From Salinigranum halophilum (lineage in GTDB: Archaea > Halobacteriota > Halobacteria > Halobacteriales > Haloferacaceae): 64,000 nucleotides of DNA. Position numbers and translations under genes: made by a program. This document shows positions 42,214-50,503 of this stretch, in pieces; the first letter of the stretch is position 1, and every line of letters begins with the position of its first letter. The notes beneath the pieces were generated by a model, which was not told where the DNA came from, ran no database searches, and saw nothing but the letters and a program-made list of their open reading frames with translations. The DNA is taken from assembly GCF_007004735.1 (NCBI RefSeq), contig NZ_ML660182.1, forward strand, positions 738,130 through 802,129, given 5' to 3'.

Positions 42214-42693
42214 GTGAACGACGTGGGCCAGTCGAGTGAAGCGACGAGTCACGGCGACGACCGCCAGCCGCTGTACGTCACGAGTGCGCTCCTCGACGTC
42301 CTCCTCGACATGAGCGAGAGCGACGAACCCGACGCGCTCAGTGTCGTGTTGACGTCGACCCGTGCGGGCGCGTTCGACACTGACCTCGGTCTCGACAGCG
42401 ACACACCCGTCCTGTCGCACTTTTACCTCCCCGACGCAGGGCGCTCGGTCAACGCGGTCTTCGGACTGGACCTGTCGACACCCGCGGGACGGGGCCGCGC
42501 GCGGTTTCACGCCCACCCCCAGGGACCACGTGAACCGACGAAGCGCGACGACTTCGCGGCCGCCGTCATCGTCGCCGTCCCGCCGTGGGACCGGACGGCG
42601 GTCCGGGCGTACGGTCGCTCGGGCGAGCGACTGGCGCTCGAAACCGTGGACGCGGAGCCGCCGGAGGAGACACTCGGAGACGCATCACTGTGA
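42214..42693 (+). CDS. JAMM/MPN-like protein (putative metalloprotease)
   Basis: 159 residues from a GTG at 42214. Residues 99-112 read HAHPQGPREPTKRD, that is His-x-His, seven residues, Thr-x-x-Asp. This is the JAMM metal signature (HxHx7SxxD) with Ser replaced by Thr. The N-terminal helix and strand (YVTSALLDVLLDMSESDEPDALSVVLTS) fit the JAB fold, with Glu35 or Glu38 as the candidate catalytic Glu. Haloarchaea use JAMM enzymes to remove ubiquitin-like SAMPs; whether this one does is unknown. A small haloarchaea-specific family of other function is the alternative. Confidence 0.55.
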   Translation: MNDVGQSSEATSHGDDRQPLYVTSALLDVLLDMSESDEPDALSVVLTSTRAGAFDTDLGLDSDTPVLSHFYLPDAGRSVNAVFGLDLSTPAGRGRARFHAHPQGPREPTKRDDFAAAVIVAVPPWDRTAVRAYGRSGERLALETVDAEPPEETLGDASL

Positions 42694-42721
42694 CGCCGCA
42701 CACAGGGGACGACGCCCTGGG

Positions 42722-42931
42722 TTACTCGAGATAGCCCAGGTCGACGAGCTGGTCGGCGATCTCCTCGAACTCCGCCTCGGTCAGCTCCCCGGTCCGTTCG
42801 TGCTGGATGACGATGCTCCGGAGCAGAAAGCGCACGAGGTCGCTCGTCGAGGAGAAGCTCGTCCCCTCGATGGTGTCTTCGACACGTTCGGCGAGCTCCT
42901 TCGGAATCGAAACCGTCGTGTAGTCGGTCAC
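42722..42931 (-). CDS. Ribbon-helix-helix (CopG-like) small protein
   Basis: 69 residues from a GTG at 42931 (TDYTTVSIPKELAERVEDTIEG). The beta-strand TTVSIP followed by helices ELAERVEDTI and STSDLVRFLLRSIVIQHE is the standard RHH DNA-binding arrangement; STSDLVRFLLR is the conserved second helix. The acidic C-terminus (EAEFEEIADQLVDLGYLE) may contact a partner. It is convergent with the JAMM-like gene and divergent from the DUF5789-like gene; the target promoter is unknown. Confidence 0.82.
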   Translation of the reverse strand: MTDYTTVSIPKELAERVEDTIEGTSFSSTSDLVRFLLRSIVIQHERTGELTEAEFEEIADQLVDLGYLE

Positions 42932-43091
42932 GACTGGAGAGTGACGGTGACACGAGTTACGCCTTGTGGAGTTCGATGGACTACAGCGACGCCCGGCAGT
43001 CACTGGTTTCGACGCGGGACGCGTCTGGAATCTCCGGCGCGCCCACGCGTCTTCGGGAGTTTTTCAACACAGGACCACGTACGCGGCAGTG

Positions 43092-43415
43092 ATGGGAGTC
43101 AGGCCACCACAGCAGGACGGGTCGGACGCCGACCACATCGAGTTCGGCATCGCGGCGCTCGAGCCCCACATCGACGAGCGAATCGACTACCCCGCGACAG
43201 CCGACGAAATCGTCGAGACCGTCGGCGACGTCCAGGTCTCGTACGACGCCTCCGGCGGCACGGTCGCGCTGTCGGAAATCCTCGAAGCGGCCCCTGCCCG
43301 TCGGTTCGAATCGAAGCGCGACCTGCTCGACACGCTCCACCCGGTGTTCGAGGAGTACCGTGCCGCCACGTCGAACAGCCTCGTCGGGCGACTCCGCGGT
43401 CTCCTCCCGTTCTAG
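43092..43415 (+). CDS. Conserved haloarchaeal protein (DUF5789-like)
   Basis: 107 residues from ATG 43092 (MGVRPPQQDGSDADHIEFGI). The helical, acidic body ALEPHIDERIDYPATADEIVETVGDVQVSYDASGGTVALSEILEAAP and FESKRDLLDTLHPVFEEYR resembles the DUF5789 group, which is frequent and often multicopy in haloarchaea. A possible nucleic-acid or protein-adaptor role is unproven. It is convergent with aglJ. Confidence 0.72.
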   Translation: MGVRPPQQDGSDADHIEFGIAALEPHIDERIDYPATADEIVETVGDVQVSYDASGGTVALSEILEAAPARRFESKRDLLDTLHPVFEEYRAATSNSLVGRLRGLLPF

Positions 43416-43451
43416 CGGTCGCTGACTCGGGCCGTCTCCCGGACGCCGACC

Positions 43452-44378
43452 TCACTCGCGTCGCTCTTCGAGGCGGTCGAGCCGTTGCATCTGCTCTCTG
43501 TGGAGCGAGAAGATGAGGTCCGAGAGGACGCCGAACATCAGCAGTTGAACGCCGAAGAGGATGCCCGACGCCGCGACGACCGCCATGACCTCGTGTGAGA
43601 TACTGCGGGTGACCCACTCGACACCGACCCAGATGGCGATGCCGAGGCCGACCGCCGTCGAGACGAAGCCGACGCTCCCGAAGTAAAACAGCGGGTTGTT
43701 CGTCTTCGCGCGGCGGTACAGTTCGAGGAGGATGATGCTCCCGTCGCGCAGCGGGCTGAGGTTCGTGTTCGACCCCGACGGCCGCGGGAGGTAGGTGATG
43801 GGAACGACGGTGGTCTCGATGCGGTGTTTCGCACACTCGACCGCCATCTCCGTCTCGATACCGAACCCCTCCGCGGTGAGCGTCATCCGCTCGAACGACT
43901 CCCGAGAGAACGCCCGGTAGCCCGAGAGGATGTCGCCGAAGTCGGTCCCGTGGATGTACGCGAAGGCCCGGTTGAACAGTCGGTTTCCGACCCGATTGAG
44001 CCGCGTCATCGCCCCCGCACGCATGTCGGCGAAGCGGTCTCCGATGACGTGTTCGTACCCCTCGTCGAGCGGTTCGAGCATCGCCTCGGCGTCCGACGGC
44101 AGATACGTCCCGTCCCCGTCCACCATCAGGACGTACGGTGCCTCGATGTGCTCCGAGACGGCTTCACGGACGGCCTGCCCCTTGCCGGTCCCCGCCTGTG
44201 AGACGACTCGCGCACCCGCGTCGGTCGCCGCGTCGACGGTTCCGTCGGTCGACCCGCCGTCGATTACGAGCACGTTCTCGAACCCCGCCTCACGGTAGTC
44301 GCGGACGACGTCTCCGATGGTCTCTGCCTCGTCGAGCGTCGGCACGAGGACGCAGACGTCGTCACGCGGTGGCATCAT
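43452..44378 (-). CDS. aglJ: Dolichol-phosphate hexosyltransferase of N-glycosylation
   Basis: AglJ adds the first hexose to dolichol phosphate in haloarchaeal N-glycan assembly. The 308-residue protein is GT2: VCVLVPTLDEAETIGDVV, VIDGGSTDGT, the DxD motif VDGDGTYLPSDAEAM, FADMRAGAMTRLNRVGNRLFNRAFAYIHG, DILSGYRAFSRESFERMTLTAEGFGIETE and two C-terminal membrane helices. It closely resembles my memory of Haloferax AglJ. ATG 44378 or 44375 both fit, since the TATA lies about 20-28 bases upstream (leaderless). Confidence 0.9.
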   Translation of the reverse strand: MMPPRDDVCVLVPTLDEAETIGDVVRDYREAGFENVLVIDGGSTDGTVDAATDAGARVVSQAGTGKGQAVREAVSEHIEAPYVLMVDGDGTYLPSDAEAMLEPLDEGYEHVIGDRFADMRAGAMTRLNRVGNRLFNRAFAYIHGTDFGDILSGYRAFSRESFERMTLTAEGFGIETEMAVECAKHRIETTVVPITYLPRPSGSNTNLSPLRDGSIILLELYRRAKTNNPLFYFGSVGFVSTAVGLGIAIWVGVEWVTRSISHEVMAVVAASGILFGVQLLMFGVLSDLIFSLHREQMQRLDRLEERRE

Positions 44379-44395
44379 CGGCGGTAACGTGCATG

Positions 44396-44406
44396 GTTTA
44401 AATAAC
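44396..44406 (-). promoter_or_regulatory. TATA element of aglJ
   Basis: GTTATTTAAAC on the minus strand lies 18-28 bases before the aglJ start, predicting a leaderless transcript. A separate TATA-like GCATATACAA (44488-44497) serves the divergent nucleotidyltransferase gene. Confidence 0.55.
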
Positions 44407-44524
44407 ACTTCCGCTCTCCCCACGTCAGCCGGGGTCCGAGCCCGGTCGCAGGCTGTGGGTACCGGCGTGAAAGTTGTGCTAGGCGCAGCATATACAAGGA
44501 CGTCCGGCGCATCTGCAAGAGAGT

Positions 44525-45682
44525 ATGCACGCAGTTATTCTTGCGGCGGGGGAGGGGATGCGCCTCCGACCGCTCACCCGCACGAGGCCGAAACCGATGG
44601 TCCCCATCGGGAACCGGCCGCTTCTCGAGTACGTCCTCGAAGCAGTCGCCGACGCGGGCATCGAGGACGTCGTCCTCGTCGTCGGGTACAAGCGCGAACG
44701 GATCCAGAGCCACTTCGGCGACGGCAACGACTGGGAGGTCGATATCACCTACGCCGTCCAGGACAAACAGCTCGGCACGGGGCACGCTGTCGCCCAGGCC
44801 GAACCGTACGTCGACGGCGAGTTCATCGTCCTGAACGGAGACCGAATCATCGACAGCTCGCTCGTCTCACGCATCGCCGACGACGCGACGCCGGCCCCCG
44901 CAGTGGCCATCCGACGGTCGGAGACGCCGAGCGCGTACGGCGTCGTCGACCTCGACGGCGACAGGGTCGTCTCGGTCGACGAGAAACCCCGGGGTCGAAC
45001 CCCGGCGAGCGACCTCATCAACGCGGGCGTCTACAAGTTCACGCCGAGCGTCTTCGACGCCATCGGCCGGATAGACACCGTCGGCGAGTCGCCCATCACG
45101 GCCGCGCTCGACCACCTCGCTGCGGAGGGGTCGGTCCGGGCCGTCCGGTACGACGGCCGCTGGCTCGACGTCTCGGTCCCGTGGGACCTCCTGTCGGTGA
45201 ACGCCAGCGTCCTCGACGAGACGGGCGGCCACGTCGACGACGCCGCCGTCATCCACGACTCCGCGACCGTCGCGGGCCCCGTCGACATCGACGAGGACAC
45301 CCACGTCCACCCGAACGCGACGCTCCTCGCGGGCACCAGCCTCGGCGCCAACGCCGAAGTCGGGGCCAACGCGGTCGTCTCTAACACCGTCGTCCTCCCC
45401 GACGCCACCGTCGAGGCCGGCGCGGTGTTGCACGACTGCATCGTCGGCTCCAACACCGTCGTCGGCGCGAACGGAACCGTCTCGGGCGGCCTCGCAACCG
45501 TCGCCATCGCGGGCGAACTGTACGAGTCGGCCCGCATCGGCGCCGTCGTCGGCGACAACGTCGACATCGGCGGCGGCGTCACGCTGGCACCCGGCACGAT
45601 CATCGGGAACGACGCACGCGTCCACGAGGGGACGACGGTCGACGGGCAGGTCGAAGACGGCGCGACCATCAGGAGAGGGTAA
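44525..45682 (+). CDS. GlmU-like sugar-1-phosphate nucleotidyltransferase
   Basis: 385 residues. The N-terminal nucleotidyltransferase domain (1-235) begins MHAVILAAGEGMRLRPLTRTRPKPMVPIGNRP with the pyrophosphorylase signature GxGxRxxPxTxxxPKP; other motifs are QLGTGHAVAQAE and LNGDRII. The C-terminal part (about 240-385) is a left-handed beta-helix of hexapeptide repeats (VHPNATLLAGTSLGANAEVGANAVVSNT). This architecture is that of archaeal UDP-GlcNAc or glucose-1-phosphate pyrophosphorylases with possible acetyltransferase activity. Position before glmS favours UDP-GlcNAc synthesis; AglF-type UTP-glucose activity is the alternative. Confidence 0.88.
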   Translation: MHAVILAAGEGMRLRPLTRTRPKPMVPIGNRPLLEYVLEAVADAGIEDVVLVVGYKRERIQSHFGDGNDWEVDITYAVQDKQLGTGHAVAQAEPYVDGEFIVLNGDRIIDSSLVSRIADDATPAPAVAIRRSETPSAYGVVDLDGDRVVSVDEKPRGRTPASDLINAGVYKFTPSVFDAIGRIDTVGESPITAALDHLAAEGSVRAVRYDGRWLDVSVPWDLLSVNASVLDETGGHVDDAAVIHDSATVAGPVDIDEDTHVHPNATLLAGTSLGANAEVGANAVVSNTVVLPDATVEAGAVLHDCIVGSNTVVGANGTVSGGLATVAIAGELYESARIGAVVGDNVDIGGGVTLAPGTIIGNDARVHEGTTVDGQVEDGATIRRG

Positions 45683-45684
45683 CC

Positions 45685-47487
45685 ATGTGTGGAATCATCG
45701 GCTACATCGGCGAGGAACGAGCACTGCCGATTCTTCAGACCGGCCTGGAGAATCTCGAGTACCGCGGCTACGACTCCGTGGGCGTCGCGCTCCGGGGCGT
45801 CGACGACCTCCGCCTGTTCAAGCAGGCGGGGCGCATCAAGGACCTCACGCTCCCCGACACCGACGACGCGACGGTCGGCATCGGCCACACCCGCTGGAGC
45901 ACTCACGGCGAGCCGACGGACGCGAACGCCCACCCCCACACCGACTGCACGGGCACCGTCGCCGTAGTCCACAACGGTATCATCGAGAACTACGACAGCC
46001 TCCGCGAGGAACTCGCCGACCACGCGTTCACCTCGGAGACGGACACCGAGGTGGTCCCCCACCTCATCGAGGAGTACCTCGCGGAGGGGGACGACCTGCC
46101 CGAGGCGGTCGACAAGGTCCTCGAACGCCTCGAGGGAACGTTCGCGCTCGGAATCGTTAGCACCGACTTCGACGGCATCGTCGCCGCCCGGCAGGACAGC
46201 CCGCTCGTCATCGGGCACGGTGAGACGGGCGCGTTCATCGCCAGCGACGTCACCGCCTTCCTCGAACACACCCGCGACGTGACCTACGTCGAGGACGGCG
46301 ACGTCGCCGTCCTCACCGACGAGGGCGTCGAGATTCGGAACGACGGCGCGCTCGTCGAGCGTCCACACGAACACGTCGAGTGGGAGGCCGAAGCCGCCGA
46401 GAAGAGCGGCTACGACCACTACATGCTCAAGGAGATCCACGAGCAGCCGACGGCGCTCCGCCAGACCCTCTCGGGACGCATCGACGAACTCAACGGCGAG
46501 GTCGACCTCGACGTCGACCTCCCGAAGGAGTACCTCAACTCCCTCGAAGAGGTGACGTTCGTGGCCTGTGGGACATCTTACCACGCAGGACTGTACGCCG
46601 CGCGCCTCGTCGAGTCGCTGGCCGACGTCCGCGCCTCCGCGGAGATCGCCAGCGAGTACGAGTTCGACGGCGGCCGCGACCCCTGGCGCACCCTCGTCGT
46701 TCCCGTCACCCAGAGCGGCGAGACCGCCGACACCCTCTCGGCACTCCGCCGGGCGAAGCGCGCCGGCGCACGGAGTCTCGCCGTGACGAACACGCTCGGC
46801 AGTACCGTGACCCGCGAGGCCGACGAGACCGTGTTCATCCGCGCCGGCCCCGAGATCGGCGTGGCGGCGACCAAGACGTTCGTCTCGCAGGTCGCGACTC
46901 TCGCCCTCCTCACGGTCTCCGTCGCCCGCGCACGCGGTGAGATGTCGACCACGGACGCCATCGAGTTCCTCGGCCACGTCCGCCAACTCCCGGGGGCCGT
47001 CCAGAAGGTCCTCGACGAGGAGGCCGGGTTCAAGGAGGCCGCGGCGGAGTACGCCGACGGCGAGGCGTTCTTCTTCATCGGCCGCAACCTCGGCTATCCG
47101 GTGGCGCTGGAGGGCGCGCTCAAACTGAAGGAGATCGCGTACGTCCACGCCGAGGGCTTCGCCGCCGGCGAGCTGAAACACGGACCGCTCGCGCTCGTCA
47201 CGCCGAAGTCGCCGGTGCTCGCGGTCCTCACGCAGGGGTCGCGCCCGGAGGCGACGCTCAACAACGTGAAGGAGGTCGAATCACGCGGCGCGCCCGTCAT
47301 CGGCTGTACCTCGCTCGACGACGCGGAGAAGTTCCTCGACGTCACGTTCGAGATGCCCGAACTGGGCGACCTCTCGCCGCTCATCGCGAACGTCTGTTTC
47401 CAGCTGTTCGCCTACCACGTGGCGAACCTGAAGGGACGATCAATCGACAAACCGCGGAACCTCGCGAAGAGCGTCACGGTCGAGTAA
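45685..47487 (+). CDS. glmS: Glucosamine-fructose-6-phosphate aminotransferase
   Basis: GlmS makes glucosamine-6-phosphate from fructose-6-phosphate and glutamine. The 600-residue protein has the N-terminal nucleophile Cys2 (MCGIIGYIG), glutaminase motifs TRWSTHGEPTDANAHPH and VVHNGIIENY, two SIS domains (VACGTSYHAGLYAARLVE; TQSGETADTL) and C-terminal KPRNLAKSVTVE. The ATG comes two bases after the upstream stop, and a strong ribosome-binding sequence (AGGAGAGGG) overlaps the end of that gene. This indicates Shine-Dalgarno-driven translation inside an operon. Confidence 0.96.
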   Translation: MCGIIGYIGEERALPILQTGLENLEYRGYDSVGVALRGVDDLRLFKQAGRIKDLTLPDTDDATVGIGHTRWSTHGEPTDANAHPHTDCTGTVAVVHNGIIENYDSLREELADHAFTSETDTEVVPHLIEEYLAEGDDLPEAVDKVLERLEGTFALGIVSTDFDGIVAARQDSPLVIGHGETGAFIASDVTAFLEHTRDVTYVEDGDVAVLTDEGVEIRNDGALVERPHEHVEWEAEAAEKSGYDHYMLKEIHEQPTALRQTLSGRIDELNGEVDLDVDLPKEYLNSLEEVTFVACGTSYHAGLYAARLVESLADVRASAEIASEYEFDGGRDPWRTLVVPVTQSGETADTLSALRRAKRAGARSLAVTNTLGSTVTREADETVFIRAGPEIGVAATKTFVSQVATLALLTVSVARARGEMSTTDAIEFLGHVRQLPGAVQKVLDEEAGFKEAAAEYADGEAFFFIGRNLGYPVALEGALKLKEIAYVHAEGFAAGELKHGPLALVTPKSPVLAVLTQGSRPEATLNNVKEVESRGAPVIGCTSLDDAEKFLDVTFEMPELGDLSPLIANVCFQLFAYHVANLKGRSIDKPRNLAKSVTVE

Positions 47488-47790
47488 ATCCGGTAGACTG
47501 CGCCGCCGTTCTTTCACCGGTTCAGACGGTCTGTCCTCGTTCTGACCGGGTCGTCACCGTTGCTGGAGATCGAAGCTGATAGCGGTTCGCAACGAACATC
47601 GTCGATTCGTGTGCTCCGGCAGGCTGCACACGCGCCGTGGGATCTGTACAGCGCGTCTCCATCGCGGATGGAGGCAACTACTCAGAAGTAGTGCTGTGAG
47701 TGTACGTACTGAGTGACACGAGTTGGGTCAGTGGTTGAGCTGTGAGGACGAACAGTGAGCGTATGGAGTCGCCAGGGCAGTGGACCGCAG

Positions 47791-47818
47791 CCTCACTCCT
47801 CCCCGGCCGGTCGCTCGC
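47791..47818 (+). repeat. Partial copy of the dispersed element (inverted relative to 47902-48011)
   Basis: CCTCACTCCTCCCCGGCCGG TCGCTCGC matches about 70 percent of the reverse complement of 47968-47995 by eye. The two face each other across about 150 GC-rich bases, like imperfect terminal inverted repeats. Confidence 0.45.
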
Positions 47819-47901
47819 GCACGGGGGCGCGAGCAGACCCTCGCGCGCTGTTCGCTCGTTGCCCTCGCTCACTTCCGCGCGCCGACCGCCACGACACGAG
47901 G

Positions 47902-48011
47902 GCGCGTGACGGTCGCGGACGGAGCCGCGACCACACGCGCGAGGGGCGAGTGAGCGACCGAAGGGAGGCGAGCGAGTCGGTTGGGGTGGGTGAGGTTACA
48001 CCGCCCTGGTG
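47902..48011 (-). repeat. Dispersed structured element, copy 2
   Basis: Read on the minus strand it begins CACCAGGGCGGTG (48011-47999). It continues with ACCCCAACCGACTCGCTCG, then CTCGCCCCTCGCG, and ends in a hairpin GGTCGCGG/CCGCGACC (47925-47932 with 47911-47918, 6-nt loop) extended by GCGCGTG/CACGCGC (47902-47908 with 47934-47940). The same modules in the same order form copy 1 at 3779-3876. Confidence 0.6.
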
Positions 48012-48173
48012 ACTGCTCTCGTACGGTGCCTCTCTGACACTCATCGCTGTGTCGACACTCTCGCCGAATGACGAGCCGATCAACTGTCTCTCGTACGCTA
48101 CTCCTCCCACGTCTGACCGCTCACGCTGAGACGTACGAGGACGTGGGTCAGTCGCGTATGACGACAGACCGAC

Positions 48174-49157
48174 TCAGGAGTCGAAGACGAGCGGTTCGTA
48201 CCACTCCCGGTTGTCGCGGTACCAGTCGATGAACTTCGAGACGCCCTCGCGAATCGACGTCGACGGCTCGTAGCCGACGAGTTCCTTCGCACGCGAGACG
48301 TCCGAGTGGGTGTGCCGCGCGTCGGCCTCGAGCGCCTCCTGATAGACGATTTCGACGTCCGCGCCCGTCTCGTCGACGACGTACTGCGCGAGGTCGGTGA
48401 TGGTGATGTTCCCCGTCGACCCGACGTTCATCGTCTCGCCGTCCGCGGCGTCCGTGTCGAGCAGTTTCAGATTCGCCCCGACGATGTCGTCGACGTAGGT
48501 GAAGTCCCGCGTCTGCTTCCCGTCGCCGTAGATGAGCGGCGGGTCACCGTTCAGACAGCGCGAGACGAAGTTCGAGATGGCCATGTTCGGGCGCATCCGG
48601 GGCCCGTAGACGGTGAAGTACCGGAGGTTCACACAGGGGAGGTCGAAGAGGTCCGTCCAGACGTTGCAGTAGTGTTCCGCCGTGAGTTTGGTGACGCCGT
48701 AGGGGGAGCGGGGGTTCGTCGGATGCTCCTCGTCGTACGGGAGATACTGGTCGCGCCCGTAGACCGACGAGGACGAGGCGTGGACGAACCGCTGGACGTC
48801 GTGGTCGGCGGCGGCTTCGAGAAGGTTCAAGAGGCCGGTAGTGTTGACCGCGTGGACGCGTTTGGGGTCCTCGACGCTCGCGCGGACACCCGCCTGTGCG
48901 GCCTGGTGGTAGACGAACTCGACGTCGTACTCGTCGAAGAGCGACTCGACGCGCTCCTCGTCGAGGATGGTGCCGTCGACGAAGGTGTAGTGGTCGCCGC
49001 CGAGTTCGCGGCAGGTGTCGACGTTGTGCTGCTTGATCCCGACGTCGTAGTACGGTTCGAGGTTGTCGAAGACGACGACGTCGTGGCCCGCCTCGAGGAG
49101 GCCTTCGGTGATGTGTGAGCCGATGAATCCGGCACCGCCGGTTACGAGGACACGCAT
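48174..49157 (-). CDS. NAD-dependent sugar epimerase (UDP-hexose/uronate 4-epimerase type)
   Basis: 327 residues, an extended short-chain dehydrogenase. GGAGFIGSHI is the NAD-binding GxxGxxG, the catalytic Ser/Tyr/Lys are in HASSSSVYG and SPYGVTKLTAEHY, and RYFTVYGPRMRPNMAI is the substrate loop of UDP-glucose or UDP-glucuronate 4-epimerases. The start ATG at 49157 is unambiguous. It opens the left edge of the sugar-modification locus and is divergent from the aminotransferase gene. The exact nucleotide sugar is unknown. Confidence 0.88.
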   Translation of the reverse strand: MRVLVTGGAGFIGSHITEGLLEAGHDVVVFDNLEPYYDVGIKQHNVDTCRELGGDHYTFVDGTILDEERVESLFDEYDVEFVYHQAAQAGVRASVEDPKRVHAVNTTGLLNLLEAAADHDVQRFVHASSSSVYGRDQYLPYDEEHPTNPRSPYGVTKLTAEHYCNVWTDLFDLPCVNLRYFTVYGPRMRPNMAISNFVSRCLNGDPPLIYGDGKQTRDFTYVDDIVGANLKLLDTDAADGETMNVGSTGNITITDLAQYVVDETGADVEIVYQEALEADARHTHSDVSRAKELVGYEPSTSIREGVSKFIDWYRDNREWYEPLVFDS

Positions 49158-49318
49158 TGTCCTCTGTATTTCGCCCGGGTGGTTTGTGGATTCCGGTTGC
49201 TGAAGCGTCGAGAACAGGTCGGACGTGGTGACCCCGACCGGTCACGACCCAGAACGGTCGACGACCCGGTGAGCACCGGCGACGCTGCATTGATATGTAC
49301 CGACAGGTCAGATGGAGT

Positions 49319-50485
49319 ATGAGCGACCGATACGTCAGCGTGGCCGAGCCGATTCTCGGGCCCGAAGAACACGAGAACGTCGAGGCGGTCCTGGAGAGCG
49401 GCCGGTTCCTCCAGGGACCGTACGTCGAGGAGTTCGAGCAGAAGTGGGCCGACCTGGTCGGTGTCGACCACGCCATCGCCGTGAGCAACGGCACCACCGC
49501 CATCCAGCTCTCGCTGAAGGCGCTCGGTCTCCGGCCCGGTGACGAGGTCGTCGTCCCCAGCCTGACGTTCGGGTCGACGGCGACCGCCATCGTCCACCAG
49601 GCGGGTGTCCCCGTCTTCGCCGACATCGACCGCGAGCTCTACACCCTCGACCACACCGACGTCGAGCGCTGTCTGAGCGACCGGACCGCGGCCGTCATGC
49701 CGGTCCACCTCTACGGCCATCCGGCGGAGATGGACGAGATCTGCGCCTTCGCCGACGAGCACGACCTCGCGGTCATCGAGGACGCCGCACAGGCGCACGG
49801 CGCGCGGTACAGAGGTGACGTGGTCGGGAGCATCGGCGACGTGGGCTGTTTCTCCTTCTACGCGACGAAGAACATCACCACGGGTGAGGGCGGCGTCGTC
49901 ACCACCGACGACGACGACCTCGCCGCCGAGATTCGTCTCCTCCGGAGCCACGGGATGGCGAACCGTGACGAGCACGTCACCCTCGGCTACAACTATCGAA
50001 TGAGCGACCTCAACGGAGCCATCGGCTCCGCGCAGGTCGACCGTCTCGCCGGGTTCAATCAGCGTCGCCGAGAGATCTCCGAGCGACTCTTCGAGGAACT
50101 GTCTGACCTCGACTGGCTCCGCCCGGCAGTCGTTCGCGACTACGTCGACCACGCGTACTTCTGGGCGCCGTTCGAGATCGATACCGACGCCATCGGGATG
50201 AGCGGCAAGGAGGTGTGGCGCGAACTCAAAGAGCGGGGCGTCGAGACGCGTCACCGCTACGTCGACCCGCTGTACGACCAGCCGGTGTTCGCCGAACACC
50301 GCGGGTTCAACAGCGACTTCCCGTGGAGTGCGAACGAACACGCCCACGACTACGACCTCTCGCTCCCGAACGTCGAGGCCGTCGCGGGCAACACCATCGG
50401 CCTCCCGAACCATCCGGGCCTCGACGACGAGGACGTCGACTACGTCGTCGAGACGGTACAGGCGTTCGGTGACGAGGTGCGGTGA
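49319..50485 (+). CDS. DegT/DnrJ/EryC1-family PLP sugar aminotransferase
   Basis: 388 residues from ATG 49319 (MSDRYVSVAEPILGPEEHENV); the ATG at 49295 adds eight unlikely residues. Signatures are GPYVEEFEQKWADLVGVDHAIAVSNGTTAIQLSLKAL, VIEDAAQAHGARYRG and the PLP lysine in CFSFYATKNITTGEGG, then LGYNYRMSDLNGAIGSAQ. These enzymes aminate keto-sugar nucleotides to make 3- or 4-amino-deoxy sugars. In this locus it would supply the amino group that the deacetylase, formyltransferase-like and acyltransferase genes could then process. Confidence 0.92.
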   Translation: MSDRYVSVAEPILGPEEHENVEAVLESGRFLQGPYVEEFEQKWADLVGVDHAIAVSNGTTAIQLSLKALGLRPGDEVVVPSLTFGSTATAIVHQAGVPVFADIDRELYTLDHTDVERCLSDRTAAVMPVHLYGHPAEMDEICAFADEHDLAVIEDAAQAHGARYRGDVVGSIGDVGCFSFYATKNITTGEGGVVTTDDDDLAAEIRLLRSHGMANRDEHVTLGYNYRMSDLNGAIGSAQVDRLAGFNQRRREISERLFEELSDLDWLRPAVVRDYVDHAYFWAPFEIDTDAIGMSGKEVWRELKERGVETRHRYVDPLYDQPVFAEHRGFNSDFPWSANEHAHDYDLSLPNVEAVAGNTIGLPNHPGLDDEDVDYVVETVQAFGDEVR

Positions 50486-50503
50486 CGTCCGGCGGAGTAG
50501 TCC

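Larger units (their letters stand above)
47488..48173. other. Long intergenic region after glmS; repeats, no supported gene
   Basis: 686 bases. Open frames here are short, arginine/serine-rich and unlike neighbouring proteins. The right half contains a full copy of the dispersed structured element on the minus strand (47902-48011) and an inverted partial copy (47791-47818). The left 300 bases are relatively AT-rich and hold nothing I can identify. Confidence 0.6.

Noticed and set aside
45031-47181. 716-residue minus-strand open frame over glmS
   Set aside because: Long only because of high GC; glmS and the nucleotidyltransferase are unambiguous on the plus strand.
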